In this document: piece by piece, positions 21,946 to 31,241 of the stretch
Position numbering within the stretch: position 1 is the stretch's first letter
Layout of the letters: each line of letters starts with the position of its first letter
DNA from: Pseudomonadota bacterium
GTDB taxonomy: Bacteria > Pseudomonadota > Alphaproteobacteria > Rhizobiales > Xanthobacteraceae
Reading direction: 5' to 3'
Length of the DNA stretch: 33,525 bases
Assembly (NCBI GenBank): GCA_023449855.1
Contig: JAEXHR010000237.1
Coordinates: forward strand, 1 to 33,525
Notes under the pieces: generated by a model
What the model saw: only the letters and a program-made list of their open reading frames with translations
What the model was told of the DNA's origin: nothing
The model's database searches: none
Program-made: the position numbers and the translations under genes

Positions 21946-22572
21946 ATGACCATCGAATTGCATACGTGGAATACGCCGAACGGCCGTAAGATCTCCGTCG
22001 CGCTGGAGGAGATGGGGCTGCCCTACAAGGTGTTCCCGGTGAACATCGCCAAGGGCGAGCAGCAGAAGCCGGAATTCCTCAAGCTCAGCCCGAACAACAA
22101 GATCCCGGCCATCGTCGATCCCGAGGGGCCGGACGGAAAGCCGGTCAGCGTGTTCGAATCCGGCGCCATCCTGCTCTATCTCGGCGAAAAGACCGGCAAG
22201 TTCCTGCCGAAATCGCTCGGCGATCGCATCCCGGTGCTGGAATGGCTGATGTGGCAGATGGGCGGCTTCGGCCCGATGCCTGGCCAGGTGCACCATTTCA
22301 TCGCGCTGGAGAACGAGACGGACCGTGCTTACGGATTGAAGCGTTTTTCCGACGAAACCCGCCGGCTCTACGGCGTGCTGGATCGCCGGCTGGCGGATCA
22401 TGAATTTGTCGCGGGCAGCCTCTCGGTGGCCGACTTCGCCATTCTCGGCTGGGCCTGGCGCCACCCGCGCCACAAGGTGGCGCTGGAGGATTTCCCGAAC
22501 GTGAAGCGCTGGTACGAGCAGTTGATGGCACGCCCGGCAGTGCAGCGGGGCTTTGAGGTGAAGCTGGATTGA
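21946..22572 (+). CDS. glutathione S-transferase, YfcG/Ure2-like
   Basis: A 208-residue cytoplasmic GST. The N-terminal thioredoxin fold begins with TWNTPNGRKISVALEEMGLPY, where Asn-Thr replaces the classic Ser/Tyr/Cys, as in the Nu-class YfcG/YghU disulfide-bond reductases. The cis-Pro and Glu-Ser glutathione contacts are NKIPAIVD (about 50-57) and VFESGAILLYL (about 68-78). An all-helical domain follows. The frame extends to 21763, but ATG at 21946 has AAGGGA 5 bases before it and starts the fold correctly. It is divergent from pyrE with a 142-base gap. Confidence 0.88.
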   Translation: MTIELHTWNTPNGRKISVALEEMGLPYKVFPVNIAKGEQQKPEFLKLSPNNKIPAIVDPEGPDGKPVSVFESGAILLYLGEKTGKFLPKSLGDRIPVLEWLMWQMGGFGPMPGQVHHFIALENETDRAYGLKRFSDETRRLYGVLDRRLADHEFVAGSLSVADFAILGWAWRHPRHKVALEDFPNVKRWYEQLMARPAVQRGFEVKLD

Positions 22573-22636
22573 GCCGTGGCTTATGTCATCTACTCCATAC
22601 GCCATGCCGTATAAAACTGATTTATGCGATTTAAGG

Positions 22637-22642
22637 TATAAT
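22637..22642 (+). promoter_or_regulatory. -10 box of the hipBA promoter
   Basis: A perfect TATAAT in an AT-rich stretch upstream of hipB. Around it are AAGGTAT (22633-22640 region), ATATCCTT (22650-22657) and AAGGATTATCC (22671-22681), partial inverted repeats with the TATCC/GGATA core known from E. coli HipB operators. The -35 region is poor. Confidence 0.5.
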
Positions 22643-22717
22643 TTTGAAATATCCTTTTTGTCGTATATTTAAGGATTATCCGCAAAAGCGGAGGATGTGC
22701 GGCAAAAGGAACATCCG

Positions 22718-22966
22718 ATGGAGCAAGTCGTCCGGACTCCGAAGCAGCTCGGCGCAGCGGTGCGTCGGGCCCGCAAAATGGCCGGCCTCAGTCAGGTCGC
22801 TCTGAGCGAGAAAGTCAATTTGCGGCAGGCGACGGTCTCTCGTCTGGAGGCCGGCGAGCCCGTTGAATTGCAGACATTGATGGCGGCATTGGCGGCGCTG
22901 GATTTGGAGCTCGTGGTGCAGCCGCGCAGCAAAGGGCGCGCAATGGATGTCGCGGATCTGTTCTGA
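22718..22966 (+). CDS. hipB: antitoxin HipB, XRE-type repressor
   Basis: An 82-residue DNA-binding antitoxin. The helix-turn-helix is at about 10-60 (QLGAAVRRARKMAGLSQVALSEKVNLRQATVSRLEAGEP is the domain, seen in pieces: AGLSQVALSEKV then RQATVSRLE). It binds HipA and represses the operon. ATG at 22718 is chosen over GTG at 22697 because AAGGA lies 7 bases upstream. Its stop overlaps the hipA start (TGATG), the usual arrangement for a toxin-antitoxin pair with coupled translation. Palindromes with TATCC/GGAT cores lie upstream. Confidence 0.92.
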   Translation: MEQVVRTPKQLGAAVRRARKMAGLSQVALSEKVNLRQATVSRLEAGEPVELQTLMAALAALDLELVVQPRSKGRAMDVADLF

Positions 22967-24288
22967 TGGCGCGCCGCCGTTCCCATATTCCGCTGAATGT
23001 CTTTCTCAATGCGCGCCGTGTCGGCGAACTGCGCAAGGAGCCGAGCGGAGCTATTCTGTTTCGATATTCGCGGGAGTGGCTCGACTGGGAGGCGACCTTC
23101 CCGGTGTCACTCTCACTGCCTCTGCGCGAAGACAAATATATCGGTGCGCCTGTCTCGCATGTGTTCGAGAATCTGCTGCCGGACAATGACGCGATCCGCA
23201 TGCGTGTGGCAGAGCGTGTTGGAGCCGAAGGCATTGATGCATACAGCATGTTGCTCGCGCTCGGTCACGACTGCATTGGGGCACTGCAATTTCTTCCCGA
23301 TGGCGACGACCCGGGGCCCGCTGGCCAAAGCAATGGCGTATCGATCAATAGGGCAGGCATTGCCGCACTATTCGATAATCTGGCGTCGGCACCGCTCGGT
23401 CTTGGCCCCGACGAGGATTTTCGCATCTCGCTTGCTGGCGCGCAGGAAAAAACGGCGCTGCTGCGCAAGAACGGCAAGTGGTTCAAGCCCTCCGGCACCA
23501 GCGCGACGACGCATATCCTCAAACCGCAGGTTGGGCGTCTCCCGAATGGCGTTGATCTTTCGACAAGTGTGGAGAACGAATATCTCTGCCTCAAATTACT
23601 CGCGGCCTTCGGCGTGCCGACGGCAAAGGCCGAGATGGTCGATTGCGGCGGGCGCCGGACCCTCGTGGTCGAGCGTTTCGATCGCATCTGGACGCGCGAC
23701 AGGCGACTGATCCGCCTGCCACAGGAAGATTGTTGCCAGGCACTGTCAGTGCCGCCGACACGCAAGTACCAGTCGGACGGCGGCCCAGGCATCGTCAACA
23801 TTCTCGATCTACTGCAAGGCAGCGACGATCCTGCGTACGACACAGAATTGTTCCTGCGCGCCGTTATCGTCTTTTGGCTCCTCGGGGCGACCGACGGGCA
23901 TGCCAAGAATTTCAGCATTTTCATCATGCCCGGCGGCGGCTATCGGCTGACGCCGCTCTACGATGTCCTGACCACGCAGCCGAGCCTCGATGCCAAGCTC
24001 ATGACGCGCCGACAATTCAAGCTTGCGATGTCGGCAGGCGATAGCGGACACTATGGTGTTGCGGACCTGCTGCCCCGTCATTTTATGCAGACAGCGAAAA
24101 AGTCGCGCATGGGAGAAGCGCAGATCCAGCGAGTATTTGCCGACCTCGCAGCCAATGTCGTTCGCTGGATGGATGACGTGATCGCAGCGCTGCCCGGAGG
24201 TTTTCCCGACGAACTGGTGACCTCCGTCAAAGGCGGCGTGACGAGCCGCCTGCGTCTGGTCGATGCCTATGCGCATTCTCCGCGTTAA
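22966..24288 (+). CDS. hipA: serine/threonine kinase toxin HipA
   Basis: A 440-residue toxin kinase that is strikingly like E. coli HipA, which phosphorylates glutamyl-tRNA synthetase and causes persistence. Seen: an N-terminal subdomain; the RISLAGAQEKTALL segment with Ser155 matching the E. coli autophosphorylation site Ser150; VVERFDR (234-240); LPQEDCCQAL; KYQSDGGPGI; catalytic Asp310 and Asn315 in GATDGHAKNF; and metal-binding Asp332 in TPLYDVL. All key residues are present, so it should be active. ATG at 22966 overlaps the hipB stop. The stop codon overlaps that of the convergent polA. Confidence 0.94.
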   Translation: MARRRSHIPLNVFLNARRVGELRKEPSGAILFRYSREWLDWEATFPVSLSLPLREDKYIGAPVSHVFENLLPDNDAIRMRVAERVGAEGIDAYSMLLALGHDCIGALQFLPDGDDPGPAGQSNGVSINRAGIAALFDNLASAPLGLGPDEDFRISLAGAQEKTALLRKNGKWFKPSGTSATTHILKPQVGRLPNGVDLSTSVENEYLCLKLLAAFGVPTAKAEMVDCGGRRTLVVERFDRIWTRDRRLIRLPQEDCCQALSVPPTRKYQSDGGPGIVNILDLLQGSDDPAYDTELFLRAVIVFWLLGATDGHAKNFSIFIMPGGGYRLTPLYDVLTTQPSLDAKLMTRRQFKLAMSAGDSGHYGVADLLPRHFMQTAKKSRMGEAQIQRVFADLAANVVRWMDDVIAALPGGFPDELVTSVKGGVTSRLRLVDAYAHSPR

Positions 24289-27200
24289 TGCGCTTCTTCC
24301 CAGTTCTCCGCGGCCCTTGCATCCACCTGCAGCGGCACCGACAGCAGCACGGCCGGAAACGGTGCATCCTGCATCGTATGCTGCACCACCGGCAGCGTCG
24401 CCGCCACCTCGTCATCCGGCACTTCGAAGATCAGTTCGTCATGCACCTGCAGCAGCATCTTCGCTGACAGCTTCTTCTCGCTGAGGGCATCTTCCATCCG
24501 CGCCATGGCGCGGCGGATGATGTCGGCGGCGGTGCCCTGCAGGCGGGCATTGATGGCGGCGCGTTCGTTGAAGGCGCGCAGCGACGGATTCGACGCCTTG
24601 ATATCCGGATAGTGGCACTTGCGGCCGAACAGCGTGGTCACATAGCCATGCTCCCTGCAGAAGTCGCGGGTCTGGTCCATGTAGGCGCGAATGCCGGGAA
24701 AGCGTTCGAAGTACTTCTTGATGTAGGCTGATGCTTCCTCGCGCGGGATGCCCAGCTGGTTGGCGAGGCCGAAGGCCGAGATGCCGTAGATGATGCCGAA
24801 ATTGATCGCCTTGGCGCGGCGGCGGACTTCGGCCGGCATGTCCTTCACGGGCACGCCAAACATTTCCGACGCGGTCATGGCGTGAATGTCGAGCCCGTCC
24901 TGGAAGGCCTGCTTCAGCACCGGGATGTCGGCGATCTCAGCGAGCAGGCGCAGTTCGATCTGCGAGTAGTCCGCCGAGACCAGCTTGTGGCCTTCGCTCG
25001 CCACGAAAGCTCGGCGGATCTTGCGGCCATCCTCGGTGCGCACCGGGATATTCTGCAGGTTCGGTTCGTTCGACGACAGGCGGCCCGTTGTCGTCGCCGC
25101 CAGTGCATAGGTGGTGTGGACGCGATGGGTCTGCGGATGCACGTAATTCGGCAGCGCATCCGTATAGGTCGAACGCAGCTTCGACACCTGCCGCCACTCG
25201 AGAATCTTTCGCGGGAATTCGTGACCTTGCTCGGCGAGCTCATCCAGTACCTGCGCGGAGGTCGACCACGCGCCGGTCTTGGTCTTGCTGCCGCCGGGCA
25301 GTCCCATCTTGCCGAACAGGATATCGCCGAGCTGCTTCGGGCTGCCGATATTGATGTCCTCGCCGGCGATCTCCTTGATCTCCGCCTCGATCCGCGTGGC
25401 GGTCTGCGCGAAATCCGATGACAGGCGTGACAGCACCTGACGATCGATGGAGATGCCGCGCCGTTCCATTCGGGCCAGCACGGAGATCAGCGGCCGTTCC
25501 AGCGTTTCATAGACCGTGGTCATGCGCTCCGCGGCAAGGCGTGGCTTCAGCACATTCCATAGCCGCAGCAGCACGTCGGCATCTTCGGCTGCATATTCGG
25601 TGGCGCGGTCGATCTTCACCTGCTCATAGGTCAGCTTGTTCTTGCCGGAGCCGATGATTTCGCCATAGCCGAGCATTGCATGGCCGAGCCAGCTCTCCGC
25701 CAGCGCCTCCAGCCCGTGCGCATTGCGACCGGCATCGAGCGCATAGGACATCAGCTGCACATCGTCATGATTGCGCAGCGTAACGCCGTGCTGGGCGAGC
25801 AGCACTGCGGCGAACTTGATGTTGAAGCCGATCTTGAGCAGGCCGGGCGTCTCCAGCAACGGCTTCAGCGTCTCCAGCACATCGGCGGTCTTGAGCTGAT
25901 CGGGTTCGAGATCGGCGGCGAAAAGGCCGGCACCGTCGCCGGCCTGGCGATGCGCCAGCGGGATATAGGCCGCGTCATTCGGCCCGAGCGCCAGCGCGAG
26001 ACCAACGATATCGGCCTGCATGGGATCGTCCGAGCTGGCTTTCGCCTCGAAGGCGACATGGCCGGCATCAAGGATGCGTGCGACCCAGTTGCCGAGTTCG
26101 GCGTTGTTGCGAATGGTTACGTAGCTGTCGCGTTTCACCGGGGTGTTACGCGCGGCGTCGGCGAGCGCTTTGGCAAAGGCTACCGGTGTGAGCACATCCT
26201 TGCCGCCGGGGCCGGTCGCATGGGCGCCGGTGCCATTGGCTTTCTTCTTTGCCACAGGAGCCTGCCCGGTATTGCCGAACAGATCGCCGCTCTGGCCGCT
26301 CGCCTCTCCGCCGATCTTCGCGGCCGGCTTTGTAGCGCCGCCTTCCGTTTCAGCTGCAACATCGGCAATATCGATATGCGAATATTCGGCCACGCGCCGG
26401 GTCAGGGTGGTGAATTCCATCCGCTTCAGGAAAGCGATCAGCTTTCGTGCGTCGGGCTCATGCACGGCGAGATCGTCGAGCGGCACATCGAGCGCCACTT
26501 TGTCGTCGAGCAGCACCAGCTGCCGCGAGATGCGGGCTTTCTCCGCATGTTCGATCAGCGACTCGCGCCGCTTCGGCTGTTTGATCTCCGCCGCACGATT
26601 CAGCAACGACTCCAGATCGCCATATTCGGTTATTAGCTGTGCCGCAGTCTTGATGCCGATGCCAGGCACGCCCGGCACGTTGTCGACGCTGTCGCCGGCC
26701 AGCGCCTGTACCTCGACCACCTTCTCCGGCGGCACGCCGAATTTCTCGATCACCTCGGGCACGCCGAGGCGGCGGTCCTTCATGGTGTCATACATCGTGA
26801 CGCGCTCGGTCACGAGCTGCATCAGGTCCTTGTCGGACGAGACGATCGTCGAGGTTGCGCCGCGGGCGCTCGCCTCGCGCACATAGGTCGCGATCAGGTC
26901 GTCGGCCTCGAAGCCGCCCTGTTCGATGCAGGGCAGATCGAAGGCGCGCACGGCGTCGCGGATCAGCGCGAATTGCGGGATCAGGTCGTCCGGCGCCGGC
27001 GGCCGGTGGGCCTTGTAATCGGGATAGAGCTTGTTGCGGAAGGTGACCTCGGATTTGTCGAAGATGATCGCCAGATGTGTCGGCTTGTCTGCCGCGGGCA
27101 TGTCGCGCATCAGTTTCCACAGCATGTTGCAGAAACCGAGCACGGCATTGACCTGCAGCCCGTCGGATTTGCGGTTCAGCGGCGGTAGCGCGTGATAGGC

Positions 27201-27302
27201 GCGGAAGATGTAGGACGAGCCGTCCACCAGAAAGACATGGTCGCCCTTACCGGGCGCTGTCACGGGGGCGGAGGAAGCGGATTGTGCAGGGGCTTTCGAC
27301 AT
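24285..27302 (-). CDS. polA: DNA polymerase I
   Basis: A 1005-residue DNA polymerase I, longer than the E. coli enzyme (928). The 5' nuclease domain (20-310) has VDGSSYIFRAYHAL and FEADDLIATY. A Lys/Gly/Ala-rich linker covers 316-372. The 3'-5' exonuclease-like domain (about 375-580) looks inactive: where E. coli has DTE the sequence is FEAKA (419-421 Glu-Ala-Lys), and where it has NLKYD it is NIKFA (494-498); only YAAED (570-574) is kept. The polymerase domain is intact: motif A DYSQIELR (778-785), the O-helix RRRAKAINFGIIYG (827-840), motif C QVHDE (952-956). It should repair gaps and remove Okazaki primers without proofreading (inference). Its stop overlaps that of hipA. Confidence 0.96.
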   Translation of the reverse strand: MSKAPAQSASSAPVTAPGKGDHVFLVDGSSYIFRAYHALPPLNRKSDGLQVNAVLGFCNMLWKLMRDMPAADKPTHLAIIFDKSEVTFRNKLYPDYKAHRPPAPDDLIPQFALIRDAVRAFDLPCIEQGGFEADDLIATYVREASARGATSTIVSSDKDLMQLVTERVTMYDTMKDRRLGVPEVIEKFGVPPEKVVEVQALAGDSVDNVPGVPGIGIKTAAQLITEYGDLESLLNRAAEIKQPKRRESLIEHAEKARISRQLVLLDDKVALDVPLDDLAVHEPDARKLIAFLKRMEFTTLTRRVAEYSHIDIADVAAETEGGATKPAAKIGGEASGQSGDLFGNTGQAPVAKKKANGTGAHATGPGGKDVLTPVAFAKALADAARNTPVKRDSYVTIRNNAELGNWVARILDAGHVAFEAKASSDDPMQADIVGLALALGPNDAAYIPLAHRQAGDGAGLFAADLEPDQLKTADVLETLKPLLETPGLLKIGFNIKFAAVLLAQHGVTLRNHDDVQLMSYALDAGRNAHGLEALAESWLGHAMLGYGEIIGSGKNKLTYEQVKIDRATEYAAEDADVLLRLWNVLKPRLAAERMTTVYETLERPLISVLARMERRGISIDRQVLSRLSSDFAQTATRIEAEIKEIAGEDINIGSPKQLGDILFGKMGLPGGSKTKTGAWSTSAQVLDELAEQGHEFPRKILEWRQVSKLRSTYTDALPNYVHPQTHRVHTTYALAATTTGRLSSNEPNLQNIPVRTEDGRKIRRAFVASEGHKLVSADYSQIELRLLAEIADIPVLKQAFQDGLDIHAMTASEMFGVPVKDMPAEVRRRAKAINFGIIYGISAFGLANQLGIPREEASAYIKKYFERFPGIRAYMDQTRDFCREHGYVTTLFGRKCHYPDIKASNPSLRAFNERAAINARLQGTAADIIRRAMARMEDALSEKKLSAKMLLQVHDELIFEVPDDEVAATLPVVQHTMQDAPFPAVLLSVPLQVDARAAENWEEAH

Positions 27303-27351
27303 GGCCGCAATTTAAGGATTTTTGCGGCGAATGACAGCCCTACGTCCACCT

Positions 27352-27382
27352 GTCATTGCCCGCGAAAGCGGGCAGTCCAGTA
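27352..27382. repeat. dispersed hairpin repeat upstream of polA
   Basis: TGTCATTGCCCGCGAAAGCG opens the element at 27351, with a CCCGC-GAAA-GCGGG hairpin (GAAA tetraloop) followed by CAGTCCAGTA. A related copy lies at 33418-33522. The rest of the gap 27383-27458 shows nothing recognisable. Confidence 0.65.
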
Positions 27383-27458
27383 TGCGGTGGCGTTGCAGTT
27401 TGAACGCTAATGCCGGCGTTTACTTAAGGGGACGGTCAAGTCGGGCAACGACAGCTGA

Positions 27459-28499
27459 TCACTCCGCCGCCTGCAGTCGCGCCCCCTTCTTCTTCGGCGC
27501 AATCCAGAACGCCGCCGGCCGTTCGAAGAGGAAATTGGCGCGCAGCCGCAAGGCCACCCACCAGATCGCCAGTGCACCGACGATGCCGCTGAGGGTGACA
27601 AGCAGCGCGATGGTGCCGACATCCAGCGGCGCGAATTTGAGGAGAATGGCGCGTGCGGTGGCCATCGGCAGGAAGAAGGCGAGATAGATGACGATGGAGT
27701 GCTCGCCGAAGAAGCGCACGAAATCGAGCCACAGCATCTTCGCCAGCAGGGTGCCGACCACGATGATCGCTACAGCACCGGCAAAGCCGAGCGCGAGCGA
27801 CATCACGGGCCATTCGCTGACGCCGCCATGCACCAGCGCGGCGTTCGCCGCTGCCCAGACAGCGAGGCCGATCAGCGCCAGCACCGGCTTCGCGCGCGCC
27901 TTGTCCGAGAGAGTAAACACCTGTGTCGCGAAAAGGTAGCCCGAATAGAAATACACGAATCGCGCACAGAATTCGTCGATCGCGGTCCAACCGGTGGCCG
28001 CGTGCAGGCTCTCGAGCACTGCGGCAATGCCCCAGACCAGTACTGCCGGCACATTGCGCACCGCCTTGGTCAGCACAAAGAACACCGGCAGCAGATAGAT
28101 GAACCACAGCGTGCCGAACGGATCGATATAGGAGAGGAGATACAGCTTGATCACATAGGGCCAGCCATGTTCGGCGGCGAAGCCCGGCGCCTTGAAGCCG
28201 AACTGGATGGTTACCCACAGCACGTAGAAATACAGGAAGTGCGCCACCTTGCGGTCGAGATAAGTGCGCCAGTCGCGATCGATCACGCGCGCGAGGAACA
28301 GGCCGGAGATCAGGAAGAAGTCCGGCATCCGGAATGGCTTGGCGAATTCGACGAGGTAATGCATGTAGCCGGTCTGGCCGGCGGCGAGCTCAGTGCCCAG
28401 CACCGAATGCATCATCACCACCATGATGATGCAGATGCCCTTGGCATAGTCGACCCAGTCCACCCGCTCCGAGCCGGCCGATGTGCCGCTCATGGTCAT
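27459..28499 (-). CDS. acyltransferase-3 family membrane protein
   Basis: A 346-residue integral membrane O-acyltransferase with about ten helices. It begins RVDWVDYAKGICIIMVVMMHS, where Asp-Tyr-Ala-Lys-Gly and the histidine at the end of the first helix form the family signature, and continues with PFRMPDFFLISGLF. Members acetylate or succinylate surface sugars such as exopolysaccharide, O-antigen or cyclic glucans; the substrate here is unknown. Three ATGs lie 6 bases apart (28505, 28499, 28493). 28499 is preferred because GAGAGGG then lies 6 bases upstream. It is divergent from hrpB, 149 bases apart. Confidence 0.87.
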   Translation of the reverse strand: MTMSGTSAGSERVDWVDYAKGICIIMVVMMHSVLGTELAAGQTGYMHYLVEFAKPFRMPDFFLISGLFLARVIDRDWRTYLDRKVAHFLYFYVLWVTIQFGFKAPGFAAEHGWPYVIKLYLLSYIDPFGTLWFIYLLPVFFVLTKAVRNVPAVLVWGIAAVLESLHAATGWTAIDEFCARFVYFYSGYLFATQVFTLSDKARAKPVLALIGLAVWAAANAALVHGGVSEWPVMSLALGFAGAVAIIVVGTLLAKMLWLDFVRFFGEHSIVIYLAFFLPMATARAILLKFAPLDVGTIALLVTLSGIVGALAIWWVALRLRANFLFERPAAFWIAPKKKGARLQAAE

Positions 28500-28648
28500 G
28501 GTCATCCCTCTCGGCGCCCCTTTTGCGCGGCATGATGGGCACAATCGGTTTCAAATGGCTTGCAGTCATCATTGAAAATGTTGATCGCATGGTCACGCTT
28601 GCGCGAGCTTCCCGCGCTGGTTAATGGGCGTTAACCGATGCGAGCCTC

Positions 28649-31114
28649 ATGACCCGGACTTTCGATACATCTTTACCCATCGACGCCGTGCTCTCCGATC
28701 TGGCGGAAGCGCTGACCGGCAGCAATGCGGCGGTGCTGGTGGCGCCGCCCGGCGCCGGCAAGACCACGCGTGTGCCGCTGGCGCTGCTCGATGCGCCGTG
28801 GCTGAATGGCAAAAAGATCATCATGCTGGAGCCACGGCGTATCGCGGCGCGGGCCAGTGCCGAGCGGATGGCGAAGACGCTGGGTGAGCGTGCCGGCGAG
28901 ACGGTCGGCTACCGCGTCCGTTTCGGCTCGAAGGTCTCACGTAATACCCGCATCGAGGTGGTCACCGAGGGCATCTTCGCACGTCAGATCCTGGATGATC
29001 CGGAACTCTCAGGCGTCGGCGCGGTGCTGTTCGACGAGTTTCATGAACGCTCGCTCGATGCCGATCTCGGACTCGCTCTCGCGCGCGACGCGCAGACCGG
29101 ACTGCGCGAGGATCTCCGCATTCTCGTGATGTCCGCCACCATCGACGGCGCGCGGATCGCGAAGCTGCTGGGCGATGCGCCGGTCATCGCCAGCGAAGGG
29201 CGGGCTTATCCGGTCGAAACGCGCTATCTCGGTCGCAAGCCGGATGTGCAGATCGAGCGGCAGATGGCCGATGCCATCGCTGCTGCGCTGCGTGCCGATA
29301 GCGGCTCGGTGCTCGCCTTCCTCCCCGGCGCTGCGGAAATCCGCCGCACGCAGAATTTTCTCGCCGAGCGCGTGCAGGATGCCAGCACCGAAATCGTGCC
29401 GCTGTTCGGTGCACTGGACAGCGCTGTGCAGGACCGCGCCATCCAGCCCGCCCCAAAGGGGCAGCGCAAGGCGGTGCTGGCGACCTCCATTGCCGAGACG
29501 TCACTGACCATCGAGGGCGTGCGTATCGTGGTCGATTGCGGCCTCGCCCGCGTGCCGCGTTACGAGCCCGATATCGGCCTCACGCGGCTGGAAACCGTCC
29601 GCGCCTCGCGCGCCGCCGTGGATCAGCGCCGCGGCCGTGCCGGCCGTACCGAGCCTGGCATTTGCTATCGCCTATGGGACGAACCGCAGACCGCCTCGCT
29701 TCCCGCCTACACGCAGCCGGAAATCCTGAGTGCCGATCTTTCCACGCTGCTGCTCGATTGCGCGCAATGGGGTGTCAGCGATCCCGCGCAACTGATGTTC
29801 CTCGATCCGCCGCCCGTGCCTGCGCTGAAGGAAGCGCGCAGCCTGCTGGTCGAACTCAATGCGCTCGATGGCGATGGCCGCATCACGGATGAGGGCCGGT
29901 CGCTGCGTGCGCTGGCGCTGCCGCCGCGCCTCGCGCGCATGATCGTGGATTCCGCGCGCTTCGGTTACGGCGAGGACGCCGCCAAAATTGCCGCCATTCT
30001 CACCGAACGCGGTCTCGGAGGCGACAGTGTCGATCTCGACCATCGCCTCGACCAGTTCCGCCGCGACCGCTCGCCGCGCGGATCGAGCGCGAGGCAATTG
30101 GCTGAGCGTTGGGCTGGACAGGTGGTGTCGTCTTCTCAGCAGGATGAGCTTTCCACTGGCGCCATGCTTGCGTTCGCCTTTCCTGATCGTGTGGCGAAGA
30201 ATCGCGGCAACGGCAGCTTTGTGCTCGCCAATGGTCGCGGTGCGTCCATTGAGCAAAGCGCTGCGCTCGCCAGAGCACCCTACATTGCGGTCGGAGAGCT
30301 CACGGGCACTGCTGCCAATGGGCGCATTTTGCTTGCTGCACCACTCTCGCAAGCGGAAATTGAGACACGCTTCGCGGATCATATTGAAAACGCCGATGAG
30401 ATCACCTTCGACCGTGCGTCGACCTCATTACGCGGGCGCCGCAAGCGGACGCTCCATGCCATCACATTGTCCGAAGCCCCGTTGACCGTCAGTGCTTCCG
30501 AACATGCCGCCCGCATTCTCGCCGACGGCATCGCCACTCTCGGTCTCGACCGCCTGCCATGGTCCAAGGCGCTGCAGCAGTGGCGCGGACGCGTGATGTT
30601 CCTGCGTGCTTCCGAGGGCGATGTCTGGCCCGACCTGTCTGATCAGGTGCTGATCGATACACGCGAGGTCTGGCTGGTGCCCGCGCTGTTCGGCAAGACT
30701 TCGCTGAAGGAGTTTTCCGCCGGCGATCTCTCCGACGCGATCATGAACCTGCTGCCCTGGGATCAGCGCGCCCGCCTGGACAAGGAAGCTCCGACGCATT
30801 TCGAGGCGCCAACAGGCACCATGCTGGCGATTGATTACGAGGCCGAACAGGGGCCGACCATTGCCGTCCGCCTGCAGGAGTTGTTTGGTCTTGGCGCGCA
30901 TCCATCCGTCGCCAGGGGAAAAGTGCCGCTGGTGCTGGAGCTGCTCTCGCCGGCGCAGCGCCCGGTGCAGGTCACGCGCGATCTGCCCGGTTTCTGGCGC
31001 GGCAGTTACCAGGATGTCCGCTCCGACCTCCGCGGCCGCTATCCGCGCCATCCGTGGCCGGATGATCCGGCGACTGCCGTGCCGACCCGTCGTGCCAAGC
31101 CGCGCGGAACATGA
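28649..31114 (+). CDS. hrpB: ATP-dependent helicase HrpB
   Basis: An 821-residue DEAH/RHA-type helicase, full length. Motif I GAGKTT (35-40), motif II DEFH (129-132), motif III SAT (162-164), motif V near TSIAETSLTIEGV, and motif VI QRRGRAGR, then the helicase-associated region and the HrpB C-terminal domain ending near PGFWRGSYQDVRSDLRGRYPRHPWPDDP. Its cellular role is poorly known even in E. coli. ATG at 28649 starts MTRTFDTSLPID, with no strong Shine-Dalgarno sequence. It is followed by a 127-base gap and a protease gene in the same direction. Confidence 0.95.
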   Translation: MTRTFDTSLPIDAVLSDLAEALTGSNAAVLVAPPGAGKTTRVPLALLDAPWLNGKKIIMLEPRRIAARASAERMAKTLGERAGETVGYRVRFGSKVSRNTRIEVVTEGIFARQILDDPELSGVGAVLFDEFHERSLDADLGLALARDAQTGLREDLRILVMSATIDGARIAKLLGDAPVIASEGRAYPVETRYLGRKPDVQIERQMADAIAAALRADSGSVLAFLPGAAEIRRTQNFLAERVQDASTEIVPLFGALDSAVQDRAIQPAPKGQRKAVLATSIAETSLTIEGVRIVVDCGLARVPRYEPDIGLTRLETVRASRAAVDQRRGRAGRTEPGICYRLWDEPQTASLPAYTQPEILSADLSTLLLDCAQWGVSDPAQLMFLDPPPVPALKEARSLLVELNALDGDGRITDEGRSLRALALPPRLARMIVDSARFGYGEDAAKIAAILTERGLGGDSVDLDHRLDQFRRDRSPRGSSARQLAERWAGQVVSSSQQDELSTGAMLAFAFPDRVAKNRGNGSFVLANGRGASIEQSAALARAPYIAVGELTGTAANGRILLAAPLSQAEIETRFADHIENADEITFDRASTSLRGRRKRTLHAITLSEAPLTVSASEHAARILADGIATLGLDRLPWSKALQQWRGRVMFLRASEGDVWPDLSDQVLIDTREVWLVPALFGKTSLKEFSAGDLSDAIMNLLPWDQRARLDKEAPTHFEAPTGTMLAIDYEAEQGPTIAVRLQELFGLGAHPSVARGKVPLVLELLSPAQRPVQVTRDLPGFWRGSYQDVRSDLRGRYPRHPWPDDPATAVPTRRAKPRGT

Positions 31115-31161
31115 GCCCGCCTTAACCCTTCGCTCATCCTTTTCGCGAAAATAGCGATGTG

Positions 31162-31186
31162 GTCCGCCGTCCCAAGCGGACGGTGG
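31162..31186 (+). terminator. possible hairpin after hrpB
   Basis: CCGCCGTCC, short loop, GGACGGTGG gives a GC-rich hairpin with one G-T pair, 48 bases after the hrpB stop. No T tract follows, so termination is doubtful; it may be an mRNA-stabilising structure. Confidence 0.3.
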
Positions 31187-31241
31187 CGGTGATCCGTGAT
31201 CGATTGCGATTCCGCCTGTGTGCGTCCAGTGAGGGTTGTGT

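Noticed and set aside
24882..26636. Two long plus-strand frames opposite polA
   Set aside because: Antisense composition, no domains, and fully inside a well-conserved polymerase gene.
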